From positions 1 to 64,000 of the forward strand of contig CBDDBH010000026.1 of the NCBI GenBank assembly GCA_965225625.1: DNA of 64,000 bases, read 5' to 3'. The notes below the pieces were generated by a model that worked only from the letters and a program-made list of their open reading frames with translations, ran no database searches and was not told the origin of the DNA. The position numbers were made by a program, and so were the translations under genes. Shown here in pieces: positions 9,899 through 18,336 of the stretch (position 1 is its first letter; the number at the start of each line of letters is the position of its first letter). This stretch comes from CBDDBH01 sp965225625. GTDB lineage: Bacteria > Pseudomonadota > Gammaproteobacteria > JADZEE01.

Positions 9899-10909
9899 TC
9901 ATGCCGCAGCAGGCAGGCGTGCCCGATCATGCGGTCGACCAAGATCCTGATCGGGGCCGCTGGGGATAATCGAGGTGACGCCGTACCACACGTTCTCAAG
10001 TGAGTAATAAAAACGTTTTAGATCGCCCGGATCCACCAACACCGGCAGACCCGGGGTTTGATGGAGTTCACACAGGTAATTGCTCAAATTGGGGTAGTCG
10101 GCAACGCGCCGCAGGTTACATTTAAATAATCCGTAGTAAACCCAATCGAAGCGTAACAAAGTCGGATACAAACACCAGTCGGCTGCTGTAATCCGCTCGC
10201 CGAGTAAATACCGGGATTCACCCAAACGGCTTTCCAGACGGTCAAGACTTGCAAACAGCGCGTCGAATGCCTCTTCATACGCCTGTTGAGTAGTCGCGAA
10301 TCCACATTTATAGACACCGTTATTGATGTTGTCGTAGACATCAGCGTTGAGTGCGTCGATCTGCGATTGCAATGCCTGTGGATAAAGGTCCAGCTCCGGG
10401 TTATTAGATATATCGTTAAACGCGGAATTGAACATGCGAATAATTTCAGAGGACTCGTTATTGACCAATTGCGCGGTCTGCTTGTCCCACAGCACCGGCA
10501 CAGTGGCGCGTGTAGTGCAGTGCGGGTCGGCTTGCAAATAGACCTCATACAGGTATCGCGAGCGAAACAGAGGATCAGGCTCCGCACGCGGTTCGCTGTG
10601 AGCGTCTGTCGGGAAATACCAGCCGTTTTCGCTCATTTCCGGAACCAGACGGGTAACGGAAATCGCATCGTCCAGTCCTTTCAGGTGTCTTACGATCAAT
10701 GTCCGGTGAGCCCAGGGGCAACCAGTTTGAACGTACAAGTGATAGCGTCCTGCTTGCGCCTTGAAACCAGCCTCGCCGGTCGGACCCGCGCTGCCGTCAG
10801 CGGTGACCCAATTGCGAAAGCTGCTGGCGCGGCGCTCAAACCGCCCGCCAGTTTCATCCGTGTTGTGATGCATCCCTGGATGCCACACGCCCTCTATCAA
10901 TAGTCCCAC
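9899..10909 (-). CDS. glutathionyl-hydroquinone reductase (Xi-class GST), copy 2
   Basis: A 336-residue paralogue of its downstream neighbour, sharing the order of motifs: GCPWAHRTLIVRHLKGLDDAI with the catalytic Cys, VPVLWDKQTAQLVNNESSEIIRMFNSAF, and the helical domain with CGFATTQQAYEEAFDALF. The two copies have diverged enough (different loops and C-termini) that this is an old duplication or separate acquisition rather than a recent one. It is first in a two-gene unit and divergent from the J-protein gene 98 bp away. Confidence 0.92.
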   Translation of the reverse strand: MGLLIEGVWHPGMHHNTDETGGRFERRASSFRNWVTADGSAGPTGEAGFKAQAGRYHLYVQTGCPWAHRTLIVRHLKGLDDAISVTRLVPEMSENGWYFPTDAHSEPRAEPDPLFRSRYLYEVYLQADPHCTTRATVPVLWDKQTAQLVNNESSEIIRMFNSAFNDISNNPELDLYPQALQSQIDALNADVYDNINNGVYKCGFATTQQAYEEAFDALFASLDRLESRLGESRYLLGERITAADWCLYPTLLRFDWVYYGLFKCNLRRVADYPNLSNYLCELHQTPGLPVLVDPGDLKRFYYSLENVWYGVTSIIPSGPDQDLGRPHDRARLPAAA

Positions 10910-11007
10910 GCGTATTACCTCTGTGCCGTCAGCAGCGGCATTCTAGACCGGATGGCAGTCCTCAACTACCGTATGCTGCTGAAAACATCTACAGATCCTG
11001 GATCGAC

Positions 11008-11706
11008 ATGCGCTTCGCCCTGCTAATAATCATTACGATGCTGGTCGTGGCGCCGCTGCTGAGCGGCTGGTTGCGGCGCACACCGTCGCCGATGGTTGCG
11101 CGGCGCATCCGCCAGACTTTGATCTGGTTCGGTGTGATAGCACTCGTATTGTTGGCGGCAACCGGCCATCTGCACTGGCTGACTGCCGTGATCGGGGGGC
11201 TGATCGCCTTGATCGCCAGATCGCTGCCGTTGTTAAGGTATCTGCCACTGGTCGAACGGCTGTGGCGACAGACGAGGGGGCATGGCCAGTCGGTTGTACA
11301 GACGCGATTCTTACGGCTCTGGGTTGATCCGCGCAGTGGTAACATCGATGGTGAGATCCTCGAGGGCGCCCACCAGGGACAACGGCTACAACAACTAGAG
11401 CGTGGTGAACTCGAAGCCTTGTACGATGCTTGGCGCGAGAACGACCCGGAGTCCAGCGCGCTGTTGCAAACTTATCTCCAGCGCCGTTACGGCTCCACCC
11501 ATGGCACAGGACACACAACGCCGGCGCGCACAACACTAACGCGCGAGGAAGCGCTAGCGGTGCTCGGACTGGATGCTGACGCAAGCAGGGAACACATTAT
11601 CGAAGCACATCGCCGCCTCATCCAGAAACTCCATCCGGACCGGGGCGGCTCAAGCTATTTGGCGGCCAAAATAAATCAGGCCAAAGATCTGTTAGTTGGT
11701 AAGTAG
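11008..11706 (+). CDS. membrane-anchored J-domain protein
   Basis: A 232-residue protein with hydrophobic helices at about residues 2-18 and 35-70 and a C-terminal J domain of about 60 residues (LTREEALAVLGLDADASREH onward). The HPD tripeptide that stimulates DnaK ATPase is intact in KLHPDRGGS. The architecture, membrane segments first and J domain last without a Gly/Phe or zinc region, resembles Tim14/DjlC-type type III J proteins, so it probably recruits Hsp70 to the inner membrane. No dedicated Hsp70 gene is nearby. Confidence 0.88.
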   Translation: MRFALLIIITMLVVAPLLSGWLRRTPSPMVARRIRQTLIWFGVIALVLLAATGHLHWLTAVIGGLIALIARSLPLLRYLPLVERLWRQTRGHGQSVVQTRFLRLWVDPRSGNIDGEILEGAHQGQRLQQLERGELEALYDAWRENDPESSALLQTYLQRRYGSTHGTGHTTPARTTLTREEALAVLGLDADASREHIIEAHRRLIQKLHPDRGGSSYLAAKINQAKDLLVGK

Positions 11707-11723
11707 TCTGTCGCTTGCGCCAG

Positions 11724-12485
11724 TCAGCGCGACACGACCCGATCGTGACCCATCTCTTGAGCGTCCAGTAGTGCTTCCTCAAGGCGATGAAACAAGGGTT
11801 CCAATCCAGCTTTCGGATCCGTGCACGTCGTCACGCCAATTGTCACGGTGAATTCCAAAACCTCGCTACCGGCCAGTACTGGCGTACGCGAGAGAATTTC
11901 CCGGATCCGGTTGGCGAGAATCACTGCATCGGCTGATTTGGTTTGTGGCTGCAAAATTACGAACTCGGCGCCGCCGAAGCGCGCGAATAAGTCGACTGGG
12001 CGGATCTGCTTGCGAACCGTACCGGTCATATTTTGCAACAGTTTGTCGCCGGCCAGACGCCCGTGGGCTTCGTTTACTTTGCGAAAATCGTCAACCGCCA
12101 ACAGCATTAGAGAGAACTGGCTGCCGTATCGTTTTGCCCGCTCGATCTCATTTTGAGTCATCGAAATAAGGTGTTTTCGATTAAAAACCTGGGTCAGATC
12201 ATCGAGTGTGGAGAGTGAATGCAATCGTTCTTCGGTAAGTTCGAGTCGCATCAACAACTTGAAAATGAAATAGATGAGCAAGGGTGACAACACAGCCGGT
12301 ATCACGATGGCGATCACCAGGGAATCCCGGCTCATACTGGTCTGCAGCAAAAACAATAGACCGGCGGTCATGGCCAGCGACACGGCGATAGCAACGATGG
12401 TCAGACCCAGGGCGGCCCAAAACAGGCCGATAAGGCGCAATTCGCGTCGGATCGCAAGTGATACTGGGTCGTCGCCTATCTGCAT
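11724..12485 (-). CDS. GGDEF-domain membrane protein with degenerate GGAEF motif
   Basis: About 253 residues: two transmembrane helices (roughly residues 20-45 and 55-75) followed by one GGDEF domain starting at LDDLTQVFNRKHLI. The domain fold is complete, including DDFRKVNEAHGRLAGDKLL, but the signature reads RFGGAEFV, with Ala (codon 11967-11969) where active diguanylate cyclases have the metal-binding Asp or Glu. It may therefore bind GTP or act as a sensor rather than make c-di-GMP (inference). No EAL or HD-GYP domain is attached. A GTG nine codons upstream is an alternative start. Confidence 0.85.
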   Translation of the reverse strand: MQIGDDPVSLAIRRELRLIGLFWAALGLTIVAIAVSLAMTAGLLFLLQTSMSRDSLVIAIVIPAVLSPLLIYFIFKLLMRLELTEERLHSLSTLDDLTQVFNRKHLISMTQNEIERAKRYGSQFSLMLLAVDDFRKVNEAHGRLAGDKLLQNMTGTVRKQIRPVDLFARFGGAEFVILQPQTKSADAVILANRIREILSRTPVLAGSEVLEFTVTIGVTTCTDPKAGLEPLFHRLEEALLDAQEMGHDRVVSR

Positions 12486-12576
12486 GTTCACGGCCAATGC
12501 GAGCCATCGCACGGCAAAACGTGGATCAGTTTACCCTGCGGCTACGTCGCCCGCAGCCGGATTTTGGCCGGCGACC

Positions 12577-15495
12577 TTACTGACGATTGCCAGTCAGGGT
12601 CGCGAGATCTTCGTGCGCATCCGCATAGCCTTGCTGCGCCGCCAGAGTGTACCAATGTATCGCTTGATCGGTGTCTTGCGGCACGCCTTTACCGGACCGA
12701 TACATATATCCCAGCGAGTATTGCGCCGCGGCATGCCCCTGATTGGCGGCGAGTAGATACCAGTTTGCCGCCTCTACGTGGTCCCGCGCGACGCCTCTGC
12801 CGGACCGATACATGAAGCCCAGATTGTATTGCGCGGCCGCGTAGCCTTGCTCGCCCGCCAGCCGGTACCACTTAATGGCCTCGCTTTCATCTGGGGCGAC
12901 GCCCTCTCCCATTGCATAGGAAATACCGAGACTAAATTGAGCGAGTTTGTGGCCGGCATTAGCGGCTCGCCGATACCAGTTTGCCGCTTCGAAGTCGTCC
13001 TGCGCTACGCCATCGCCAAACGCGTACGCAACCGCCAAGTTGTATTGTGCATCTCGGTTACCCTGTATGGCGGACACTTTATACCAACGCACGGCTTCTT
13101 CTGAGTTGCGCTCGACGCCCTCTCCGGCGTTGTATAAGTATCCCAGGTGCGCCTGCGCGTCCGCATCGCCGTTCTCTGCGAGCAATGTGAAAATCTCGAA
13201 GGCAGTCGAATAGTCCTCTTGCGCAAGCGCCACCTTGGCAACTTCGATATCCACTATCGGCGCCGCGACCTCTGCTGCTATGGGTTCTTCCACCTCATAT
13301 GGTTCGGTAGACTCCTCGTTTATCGCAACCATTGGTTGCGCTTCCGAATAGCCGTCCGTCACCACTGAGGCTTCGGCAACAGGCTGCGGCTGCGCAATCT
13401 CAACCGGCGCCTCAGGTTCTACTGCCGCGACCGGCTCGCGCGCCTCTTCGTTTTCTTCGGATTCGGCGTCGTCGCCGAATATCCCGCCGACCAATCGTTT
13501 CAGGCTCCATTTACTTGCAGTTTTCCCTGTGGCTGCTGCAGCTTGAGTGCTCGCTGCTGCAGTTGCGGCAACCGGCGCAGTATCCGCGACCGCCGTCACG
13601 GCATCCTCGACAATTTCTTCGACCTCGCTGGAATCATCCACATAGACTTCGGTTTCATCGACCGCCGCGTAGCTCTGTGGTGGTTCCGGTTCAGCCATGG
13701 GCTGTGCTTCGGCAACCGTGATCGTGGGCCGTTCGATGCCTGCTTCTGCGTAAATCTCCACCAGCCGAGAATTAGCCTCGGCGTGTCCCTGGGCAGCTGC
13801 CCGGCGATACCAGGTCACCGCCCAACTGTCATCCGCCGCCACACCAATGCCGCGCTCATACATTGTGGCGAGTTTGAACTGGGCCTGTGCGTCACCCGCT
13901 TGTGCCAGGCGGGTATATTCCTCTAACGCGCTGGCATGATCGCCTCGCCCGTACGCCGCATTTGCGGACGCCAGCGCCGACGATTCGTCGGCGGCTGGCA
14001 TTGTCTTCGCGGCGACCGGCTCGCTCGCAGCCTCAACCACCGCAGCAACCGGTGCGATGACGACTTCGCTCTCAGCGACAACGTCGGCTACTACCGCGGC
14101 AGAAGCTGGCGCCTGCGGACTCGGATCGTTGCGACGCGCACGAGCCTCGCTCAGTGACTCATACTCGCGTGCCGGCATATCCGCTGGAAAGGCTTGCGCC
14201 GATGGGCCGACCTCATCGTCATCGCGATCGAGGCTGCTGAGATTGCGCTGGGCACCCGAATGTCCCTGTGCCGCCGACTGGGCATACCAATATCGCGCAC
14301 GTTCGTCATCAGGAACCACGCCCTCGCCGAGCAGAAACATGTTAGCGAGATTGAATTGTGCTTCTGCGTCACCGTCACGAGCCGCCGCGGTATACAGCGA
14401 CGCAGCAATTGACAGGTTTTGTTCAACCCCCTGCCCTGTTTGATACAACGTGCCCAGCAGAGACTGCGCTTCACTGTTGCCCGCGCGAGCGATGGGTGTA
14501 AGTTGCCGTACCGCATCGGTGTAATTGCCTTCGATCAAAGCCGTTTTAGCCGCCTCTAGATCACCGCCAGCGCGGCGCGGTGCAGTTTTTCCAAACGGGA
14601 AATCATCCTCATCAGCACCGTCGTTGTCAGCGTGAGCCGGCGAAGTTTGGGCTTCGCCAATTTCAGCTTCCCGGGCTGCGGTATCGGAGACTATCGGCTC
14701 GGCTGGCGCATCGCGCTTGAACAGTTTACCGAACCAACCGCTAACCCCGCCGGGCTGCGCCGCAGCTTCCGCCGTGTCGCTCGCATCGGCGATCGCCTCA
14801 GTCGATTGGGGTTCCACGCTTTGCGCTATCTGCGCATCGCCCTCATCAACGACCGCTGCAGTGTCGATCGGTGCAACCTCATCTTGCGGCGCAGATTCGG
14901 CTTCTTCCACAGCACTGTATTCGACTTCAATGCCGTGACTTTTGGCAGCCTCGATCGCGGCCTGCTCGTCAGAAGGTGCTTGCGGGCCGGCTTCAGAGTC
15001 AATTTGCTGCCAGTCTTGGGGCGTCTGGACCTCAACTGTAGTGTTCCTTTCGGCCACCGTTTGCGACCAATCCGGTGGCGTCAATCCATTCTCGGAATAT
15101 ATTCGCGTGAGATCCTGTTGCGCTTGTGGATGCCCCTGTTGTGCCGCTTTGCGGTACCAATTGATTGCCCAAACGTCGTCTTTGAACACACCTTCGCCGG
15201 TCAGGTGCATTGTTCCCAGCGCGTATTGAGCGTCCGCGTGACCCTGGTCTGCGGACTGACGAAACCACTGCACCGCAGTTTCGGCATTACGATCCACGCC
15301 GGTACCCTCACGATAGAGTTTGCCAAGTTGGAACTGCGCTTCGGCGTCTCCGGCCTCTGCGAGTTCCACGAATTGGCGAACCGCGAGTTCGTAATCACCC
15401 CACGCGACAGCTTGTTGCGCGGACTCCAGATCGGCTGATGCCGACCATGCAACGGATAGCAGTAGCATGGCTAATGCAGTCAGACGTAGCTTCAT
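12577..15495 (-). CDS. giant exported Sel1-repeat (TPR-like) protein
   Basis: A 972-residue protein with signal peptide MKLRLTALAMLLLSVAWSAS at the N-terminus. Four separate blocks of Sel1-like repeats (each repeat of the type A.A.YNLGxMYxxGxGVxxD.xxAxxWYxxAAxQG) are separated by long acidic, Ala/Glu/Val-rich linkers; the last block is the longest, with six or more repeats near the C-terminus. Two linkers hold short basic amphipathic pieces (GWFGKLFKRD and SKWSLKRLVGGIFGDD). Sel1 proteins act as scaffolds in envelope or signalling complexes. Start at 15495 is chosen because GAGGGGG lies 6 bases upstream and the signal peptide begins there. Confidence 0.9.
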   Translation of the reverse strand: MKLRLTALAMLLLSVAWSASADLESAQQAVAWGDYELAVRQFVELAEAGDAEAQFQLGKLYREGTGVDRNAETAVQWFRQSADQGHADAQYALGTMHLTGEGVFKDDVWAINWYRKAAQQGHPQAQQDLTRIYSENGLTPPDWSQTVAERNTTVEVQTPQDWQQIDSEAGPQAPSDEQAAIEAAKSHGIEVEYSAVEEAESAPQDEVAPIDTAAVVDEGDAQIAQSVEPQSTEAIADASDTAEAAAQPGGVSGWFGKLFKRDAPAEPIVSDTAAREAEIGEAQTSPAHADNDGADEDDFPFGKTAPRRAGGDLEAAKTALIEGNYTDAVRQLTPIARAGNSEAQSLLGTLYQTGQGVEQNLSIAASLYTAAARDGDAEAQFNLANMFLLGEGVVPDDERARYWYAQSAAQGHSGAQRNLSSLDRDDDEVGPSAQAFPADMPAREYESLSEARARRNDPSPQAPASAAVVADVVAESEVVIAPVAAVVEAASEPVAAKTMPAADESSALASANAAYGRGDHASALEEYTRLAQAGDAQAQFKLATMYERGIGVAADDSWAVTWYRRAAAQGHAEANSRLVEIYAEAGIERPTITVAEAQPMAEPEPPQSYAAVDETEVYVDDSSEVEEIVEDAVTAVADTAPVAATAAASTQAAAATGKTASKWSLKRLVGGIFGDDAESEENEEAREPVAAVEPEAPVEIAQPQPVAEASVVTDGYSEAQPMVAINEESTEPYEVEEPIAAEVAAPIVDIEVAKVALAQEDYSTAFEIFTLLAENGDADAQAHLGYLYNAGEGVERNSEEAVRWYKVSAIQGNRDAQYNLAVAYAFGDGVAQDDFEAANWYRRAANAGHKLAQFSLGISYAMGEGVAPDESEAIKWYRLAGEQGYAAAQYNLGFMYRSGRGVARDHVEAANWYLLAANQGHAAAQYSLGYMYRSGKGVPQDTDQAIHWYTLAAQQGYADAHEDLATLTGNRQ

Positions 15496-15639
15496 GGTTG
15501 TCCCCCTCACACGAACGGACGGTACGAGCGTCACACCCTATATATAGAGTGTCATCGAACGCATTATAGCAACATCTTGGATATTGCTGCGTAACTCGAG
15601 ATTTTCAGCGGCACCCGACTCGCGGCAGGACCGGGCTGT

Positions 15640-15668
15640 TTGACAAGCACTGGTGCGCAGCTTATTTT
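15640..15668 (+). promoter_or_regulatory. sigma70-type promoter of the arsR-like/SRPBCC operon
   Basis: A perfect -35 box TTGACA (15640-15645) is followed after exactly 17 bases by TATTTT (15663-15668, 4 of 6 matches to TATAAT). Transcription would start near 15675, about 28 bases before the ATG at 15703. The palindrome at 15679-15698 lies just downstream of the predicted start, a good position for repression. Confidence 0.65.
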
Positions 15669-15678
15669 ATGATTCTTT

Positions 15679-15698
15679 ATTTAACAATATAGTTAAAT
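15679..15698. promoter_or_regulatory. 20-bp palindrome, likely operator of the ArsR-type repressor
   Basis: ATTTAACAATATAGTTAAAT is symmetric at 18 of 20 positions. It ends four bases before the start codon of the ArsR-type gene and lies in the early transcribed region. AT-rich imperfect palindromes of this size are the usual binding sites of ArsR-family repressors, so autoregulation is the natural reading. Confidence 0.65.
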
Positions 15699-15702
15699 AT
15701 CG

Positions 15703-16050
15703 ATGGACGCAGTACTGGATGACACATTCTCCGCGCTCGCAGATCCGACCCGCCGAGCCATTTTGCAACGCCTGACCCGCGGACCTGCATCCGTGGGCGA
15801 ACTCGCGGCACCGTTCGACATTTCCCTTCCGGCGATATCACGCCATCTGAAAGTTCTGGAGCGTGCGGCGCTGATCATTCGCCATAAAGACGCCCAGCGA
15901 CGACGCATCGAACTCAATCCCAAGTCGCTGCAGGCTGCAACTGAATGGTTGGGCGAGTACCGGACGTATTGGGAAGAAAGCCTCGACCGTCTCGCCGACT
16001 ACCTGGAACTCGAGGAGGACCACGATGGCCACACGCACGCAAAGCGGTGA
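15703..16050 (+). CDS. ArsR-family transcriptional regulator
   Basis: A 115-residue winged-helix regulator. The N-terminus FSALADPTRRAILQRLTRGP and the recognition helix LPAISRHLKVLERAALI are typical of the ArsR subgroup that is paired with SRPBCC/AHSA1 proteins. No metal-binding Cys cluster (ELCVCDL-type) is visible, so it is unlikely to sense arsenic. The gene overlaps the next by 26 bp. No Shine-Dalgarno sequence fits between the palindrome and the ATG, so initiation may not rely on one. Confidence 0.92.
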   Translation: MDAVLDDTFSALADPTRRAILQRLTRGPASVGELAAPFDISLPAISRHLKVLERAALIIRHKDAQRRRIELNPKSLQAATEWLGEYRTYWEESLDRLADYLELEEDHDGHTHAKR

Positions 16051-16501
16051 CAGTGCCGTGAATACAGAGTGTGTGCTTGAACTGCGGCGCAGGTTTAATG
16101 CACCAGCGTCGGCCGTATTTCGCGCATGGACCAACCCCGAGGTGATGGCCCGTTGGTGGGGACCACGCAACTTCACGGCGCGGATCGTGGAACTCGACGT
16201 GCGCGACGGCGGCCGTTGGCGTATCTGTATGATTTCGCCTGAGGGAGTTGAACACTGGGCAAGCGGGCGCTACCGGGAGATATTGGACGACTATCGGCTC
16301 AAGTTTACCTGGGCATGGGAAACCGACGGCGTGCGCGGACATGAAACCCTCGTTACGATTGAATTAACCCCATGTCCCGACGGCACCGAGCTGACGCTCA
16401 CTCACCAGGTATTTGAATCGCTAGATTCACGCGACGCGCATGGCGAAGGTTGGTCAAGCTGTTTCGATTCGTTGGCGGATTCATTAGCAGTCGCCGCATA
16501 A
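16025..16501 (+). CDS. SRPBCC (AHSA1/CalC-like) ligand-binding domain protein
   Basis: A 158-residue START/Bet v1-like protein. The opening strand LRRRFNAPASAVFRAWTNPE and the hallmark MARWWGPRNF followed by DVRDGGRW are signatures of the AHSA1 group. GAGGAGG lies 7 bases before the ATG inside the end of the ArsR-type gene. ArsR plus SRPBCC pairs are widespread; the small-molecule ligand is generally unknown. Confidence 0.9.
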   Translation: MATRTQSGDSAVNTECVLELRRRFNAPASAVFRAWTNPEVMARWWGPRNFTARIVELDVRDGGRWRICMISPEGVEHWASGRYREILDDYRLKFTWAWETDGVRGHETLVTIELTPCPDGTELTLTHQVFESLDSRDAHGEGWSSCFDSLADSLAVAA

Positions 16502-16519
16502 GCGATGTTTGTTTCCGCG

Positions 16520-17350
16520 TTAATCGCCCGGTTTAACGAATCGAAGGGTCATGCGATCACTCTCGCCAATCGCAACGTAAACATCACGATCCTGCTCGCC
16601 CAACCGTAGGCTCGGCGGTAAAGTCCAGACACCCTCAGGGTGATCGGTCACGTCCTTTGGATTAGCGTTGACCTCGGATTTTCCGTCAAACTTAAATCCG
16701 GCGTTTTCGGCGTAAGCAATTACCTGTGCCTCGGTGACGTAGCCCGTTTTTTTCATTGCCTCCAGCGCTGTCCCTGGTCTCGCACGATGCTCGACTACGC
16801 CCAGTACACCGCCGGGCTTCAAGGCACGAAACATCGCGACAAACAATTCCTGCGCATAGTCGCCATTCATCCAGTTGTGTACGTTGCGAAACGTCAACAC
16901 CAAATCAGCGCTGTCGGGCGGCGCAATCTCGGTGCGCTCGGGCACGGACAATTCCGTAACGATGACCTGCTCGTATACGTCGGGGCGGGCCGCGAGTTTC
17001 TCTTGAAACTGCCGTTGCATGTTCTTGCGCCATTTCGGCGGCCGCTTCGCCGAAAGCGCAAAGCCGGCCGCGTAGAATTTGCCGTTAGCGCGTAGCACGG
17101 GTGCCAGGATCTCCGAATACCAGCCCGATCCAGGCCAGATCTCGACAACGCTCATCGACGGCTCAAGCCCAAAGAACTGTAACGTTTCCAGCGGGTGGCG
17201 ATGTCGGTTTCGCACCCAGTTCCCATCTGCGCGGTGATCGCCCGTCAAGGCTGCCCCGACCAGGGTCTCTAACTCATCGGCAAATGCCAAACTGGGACCG
17301 ACGAGAAAAATTAGCGCGAGGCAGATTCGTTGTTGCAGGCGTCGTGACAT
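16520..17350 (-). CDS. exported class I SAM-dependent methyltransferase-like protein (COG4798 type)
   Basis: A 276-residue protein with signal peptide (LALIFLVGPSLAFADE), followed by the family-specific block RNRHRHPLETLQFFGLEP and the SAM-binding glycine motif VEIWPGSGWYSEIL, where E-x-W-P-G-S-G replaces the usual DxGxGxG. Later motifs DLVLTFRNVHNWMNGDY and LKPGGVLGVVEHRA match methyltransferase motifs IV-V. This exported methyltransferase family is common in proteobacteria, but its substrate and its source of SAM outside the cytoplasm are unknown. Confidence 0.85.
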   Translation of the reverse strand: MSRRLQQRICLALIFLVGPSLAFADELETLVGAALTGDHRADGNWVRNRHRHPLETLQFFGLEPSMSVVEIWPGSGWYSEILAPVLRANGKFYAAGFALSAKRPPKWRKNMQRQFQEKLAARPDVYEQVIVTELSVPERTEIAPPDSADLVLTFRNVHNWMNGDYAQELFVAMFRALKPGGVLGVVEHRARPGTALEAMKKTGYVTEAQVIAYAENAGFKFDGKSEVNANPKDVTDHPEGVWTLPPSLRLGEQDRDVYVAIGESDRMTLRFVKPGD

Positions 17351-17524
17351 CGGTTAGCTCCTTTTGACCGATAGCTTACCCCAGGACAAATAGTTCACGT
17401 GAGCGTTGGTGTGCTGCCGCGGACTATTTATACCAGCACCGCCATCGCATTGCGCGGTGCGCTGGTGCAATATGCCGGTTACGATCGCTTTCATTCGATA
17501 ATTCGACCCAATAGATCCACTAAC

Positions 17525-17806
17525 ATGAGCATAGATAAATCTCTCAACAAAACACTGCGCGGCCGAGCCCACGACCTGCAACCGGTGGTGCGCATCGGCC
17601 AGGGGGGACTGACTGAAAATGTCTTGCTCGAGATCGAACGCGCGCTTGGGGATCACGAATTAATAAAGATCAGTGTAAAACTCGCAGATAAAGCGGCGCG
17701 CGATGCAGCCTTAGACACAATTTGCAAAGAATCCGGGGCCGACCGCGTCGATCGCATCGGTAACATAGCAGTGCTATATCGCCCCAGGCCGGAACAAAAG
17801 TCGTGA
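17525..17806 (+). CDS. yhbY: YhbY-family RNA-binding protein
   Basis: A 93-residue CRM-domain protein associated with 50S ribosomal precursors. The GxxG RNA-binding loop reads VRIGQGGLTENVL, preceded by LRGRAHDLQPVV as in E. coli YhbY, and the end NIAVLYRP is family-typical. The ATG at 17525 is chosen from homology; the frame is open upstream to 17399 but that extension is not part of the family. Confidence 0.93.
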   Translation: MSIDKSLNKTLRGRAHDLQPVVRIGQGGLTENVLLEIERALGDHELIKISVKLADKAARDAALDTICKESGADRVDRIGNIAVLYRPRPEQKS

Positions 17807-17865
17807 AACTCAGCGCACCCGGCATGTTCTAAATTTAAAATCGTACTATTGCAGGTTTGTACACT

Positions 17866-18318
17866 ATGCGGTGCATTTTGATTCTGACGAGCGTTCTCTC
17901 GCTCAGTGCGTGCAACAAAGCCACGCTGCGAAATGATTTGGAGCCCTATATTGATCCGGATGTGATCCAGCGAATGCAAGTTACCGAGATCGTCGGCGCC
18001 AAGGATAGCCTCGAGGGGCGCATGATCGAAATCTCCGGCCTGGTTACTCATCTAGGCGCTACCGGTTTGCGCTGGTGGGGCTTTCGCCTTGGCGATGCAA
18101 ACGACGATATCCTGTGTTATGAAGTTCGCTGGCACTATGGCCAACGTGGACTGTTGCACCAGTTATTGCGTCACGCTGCCAGCGAGAAGCGCCCGGTCCG
18201 AGTTGCTGGTCGCCTCCACCCTGGTCTGCGGGTCGAACTTGATTGGGTAGAATTCGACGGCATCAAATACGACACCGATGCGCCGGGTTCGAATGTGAAC
18301 GGCCCGCTTAGATTTTAG
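17866..18318 (+). CDS. small lipoprotein, possible OB-fold
   Basis: A 150-residue protein with a short signal sequence ending in the lipobox LSAC, so it should be lipid-anchored after cleavage. The mature part contains EGRMIEISGLVTHLGATG and RPVRVAGRLHPGLRVEL, alternating strands with Gly spacing reminiscent of an OB-fold domain. I do not recognise a named family. It lies between yhbY and the nicotinamidase-like gene on the same strand. Confidence 0.75.
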   Translation: MRCILILTSVLSLSACNKATLRNDLEPYIDPDVIQRMQVTEIVGAKDSLEGRMIEISGLVTHLGATGLRWWGFRLGDANDDILCYEVRWHYGQRGLLHQLLRHAASEKRPVRVAGRLHPGLRVELDWVEFDGIKYDTDAPGSNVNGPLRF

Positions 18319-18336
18319 CCGGCATATGATCAAATC

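Noticed and set aside
16025..16501. Arsenic-resistance role suggested by the ArsR-type gene
   Set aside because: No metal-binding Cys motif in the regulator and no arsB, arsC or acr3 gene nearby; the SRPBCC partner defines a different ArsR group.
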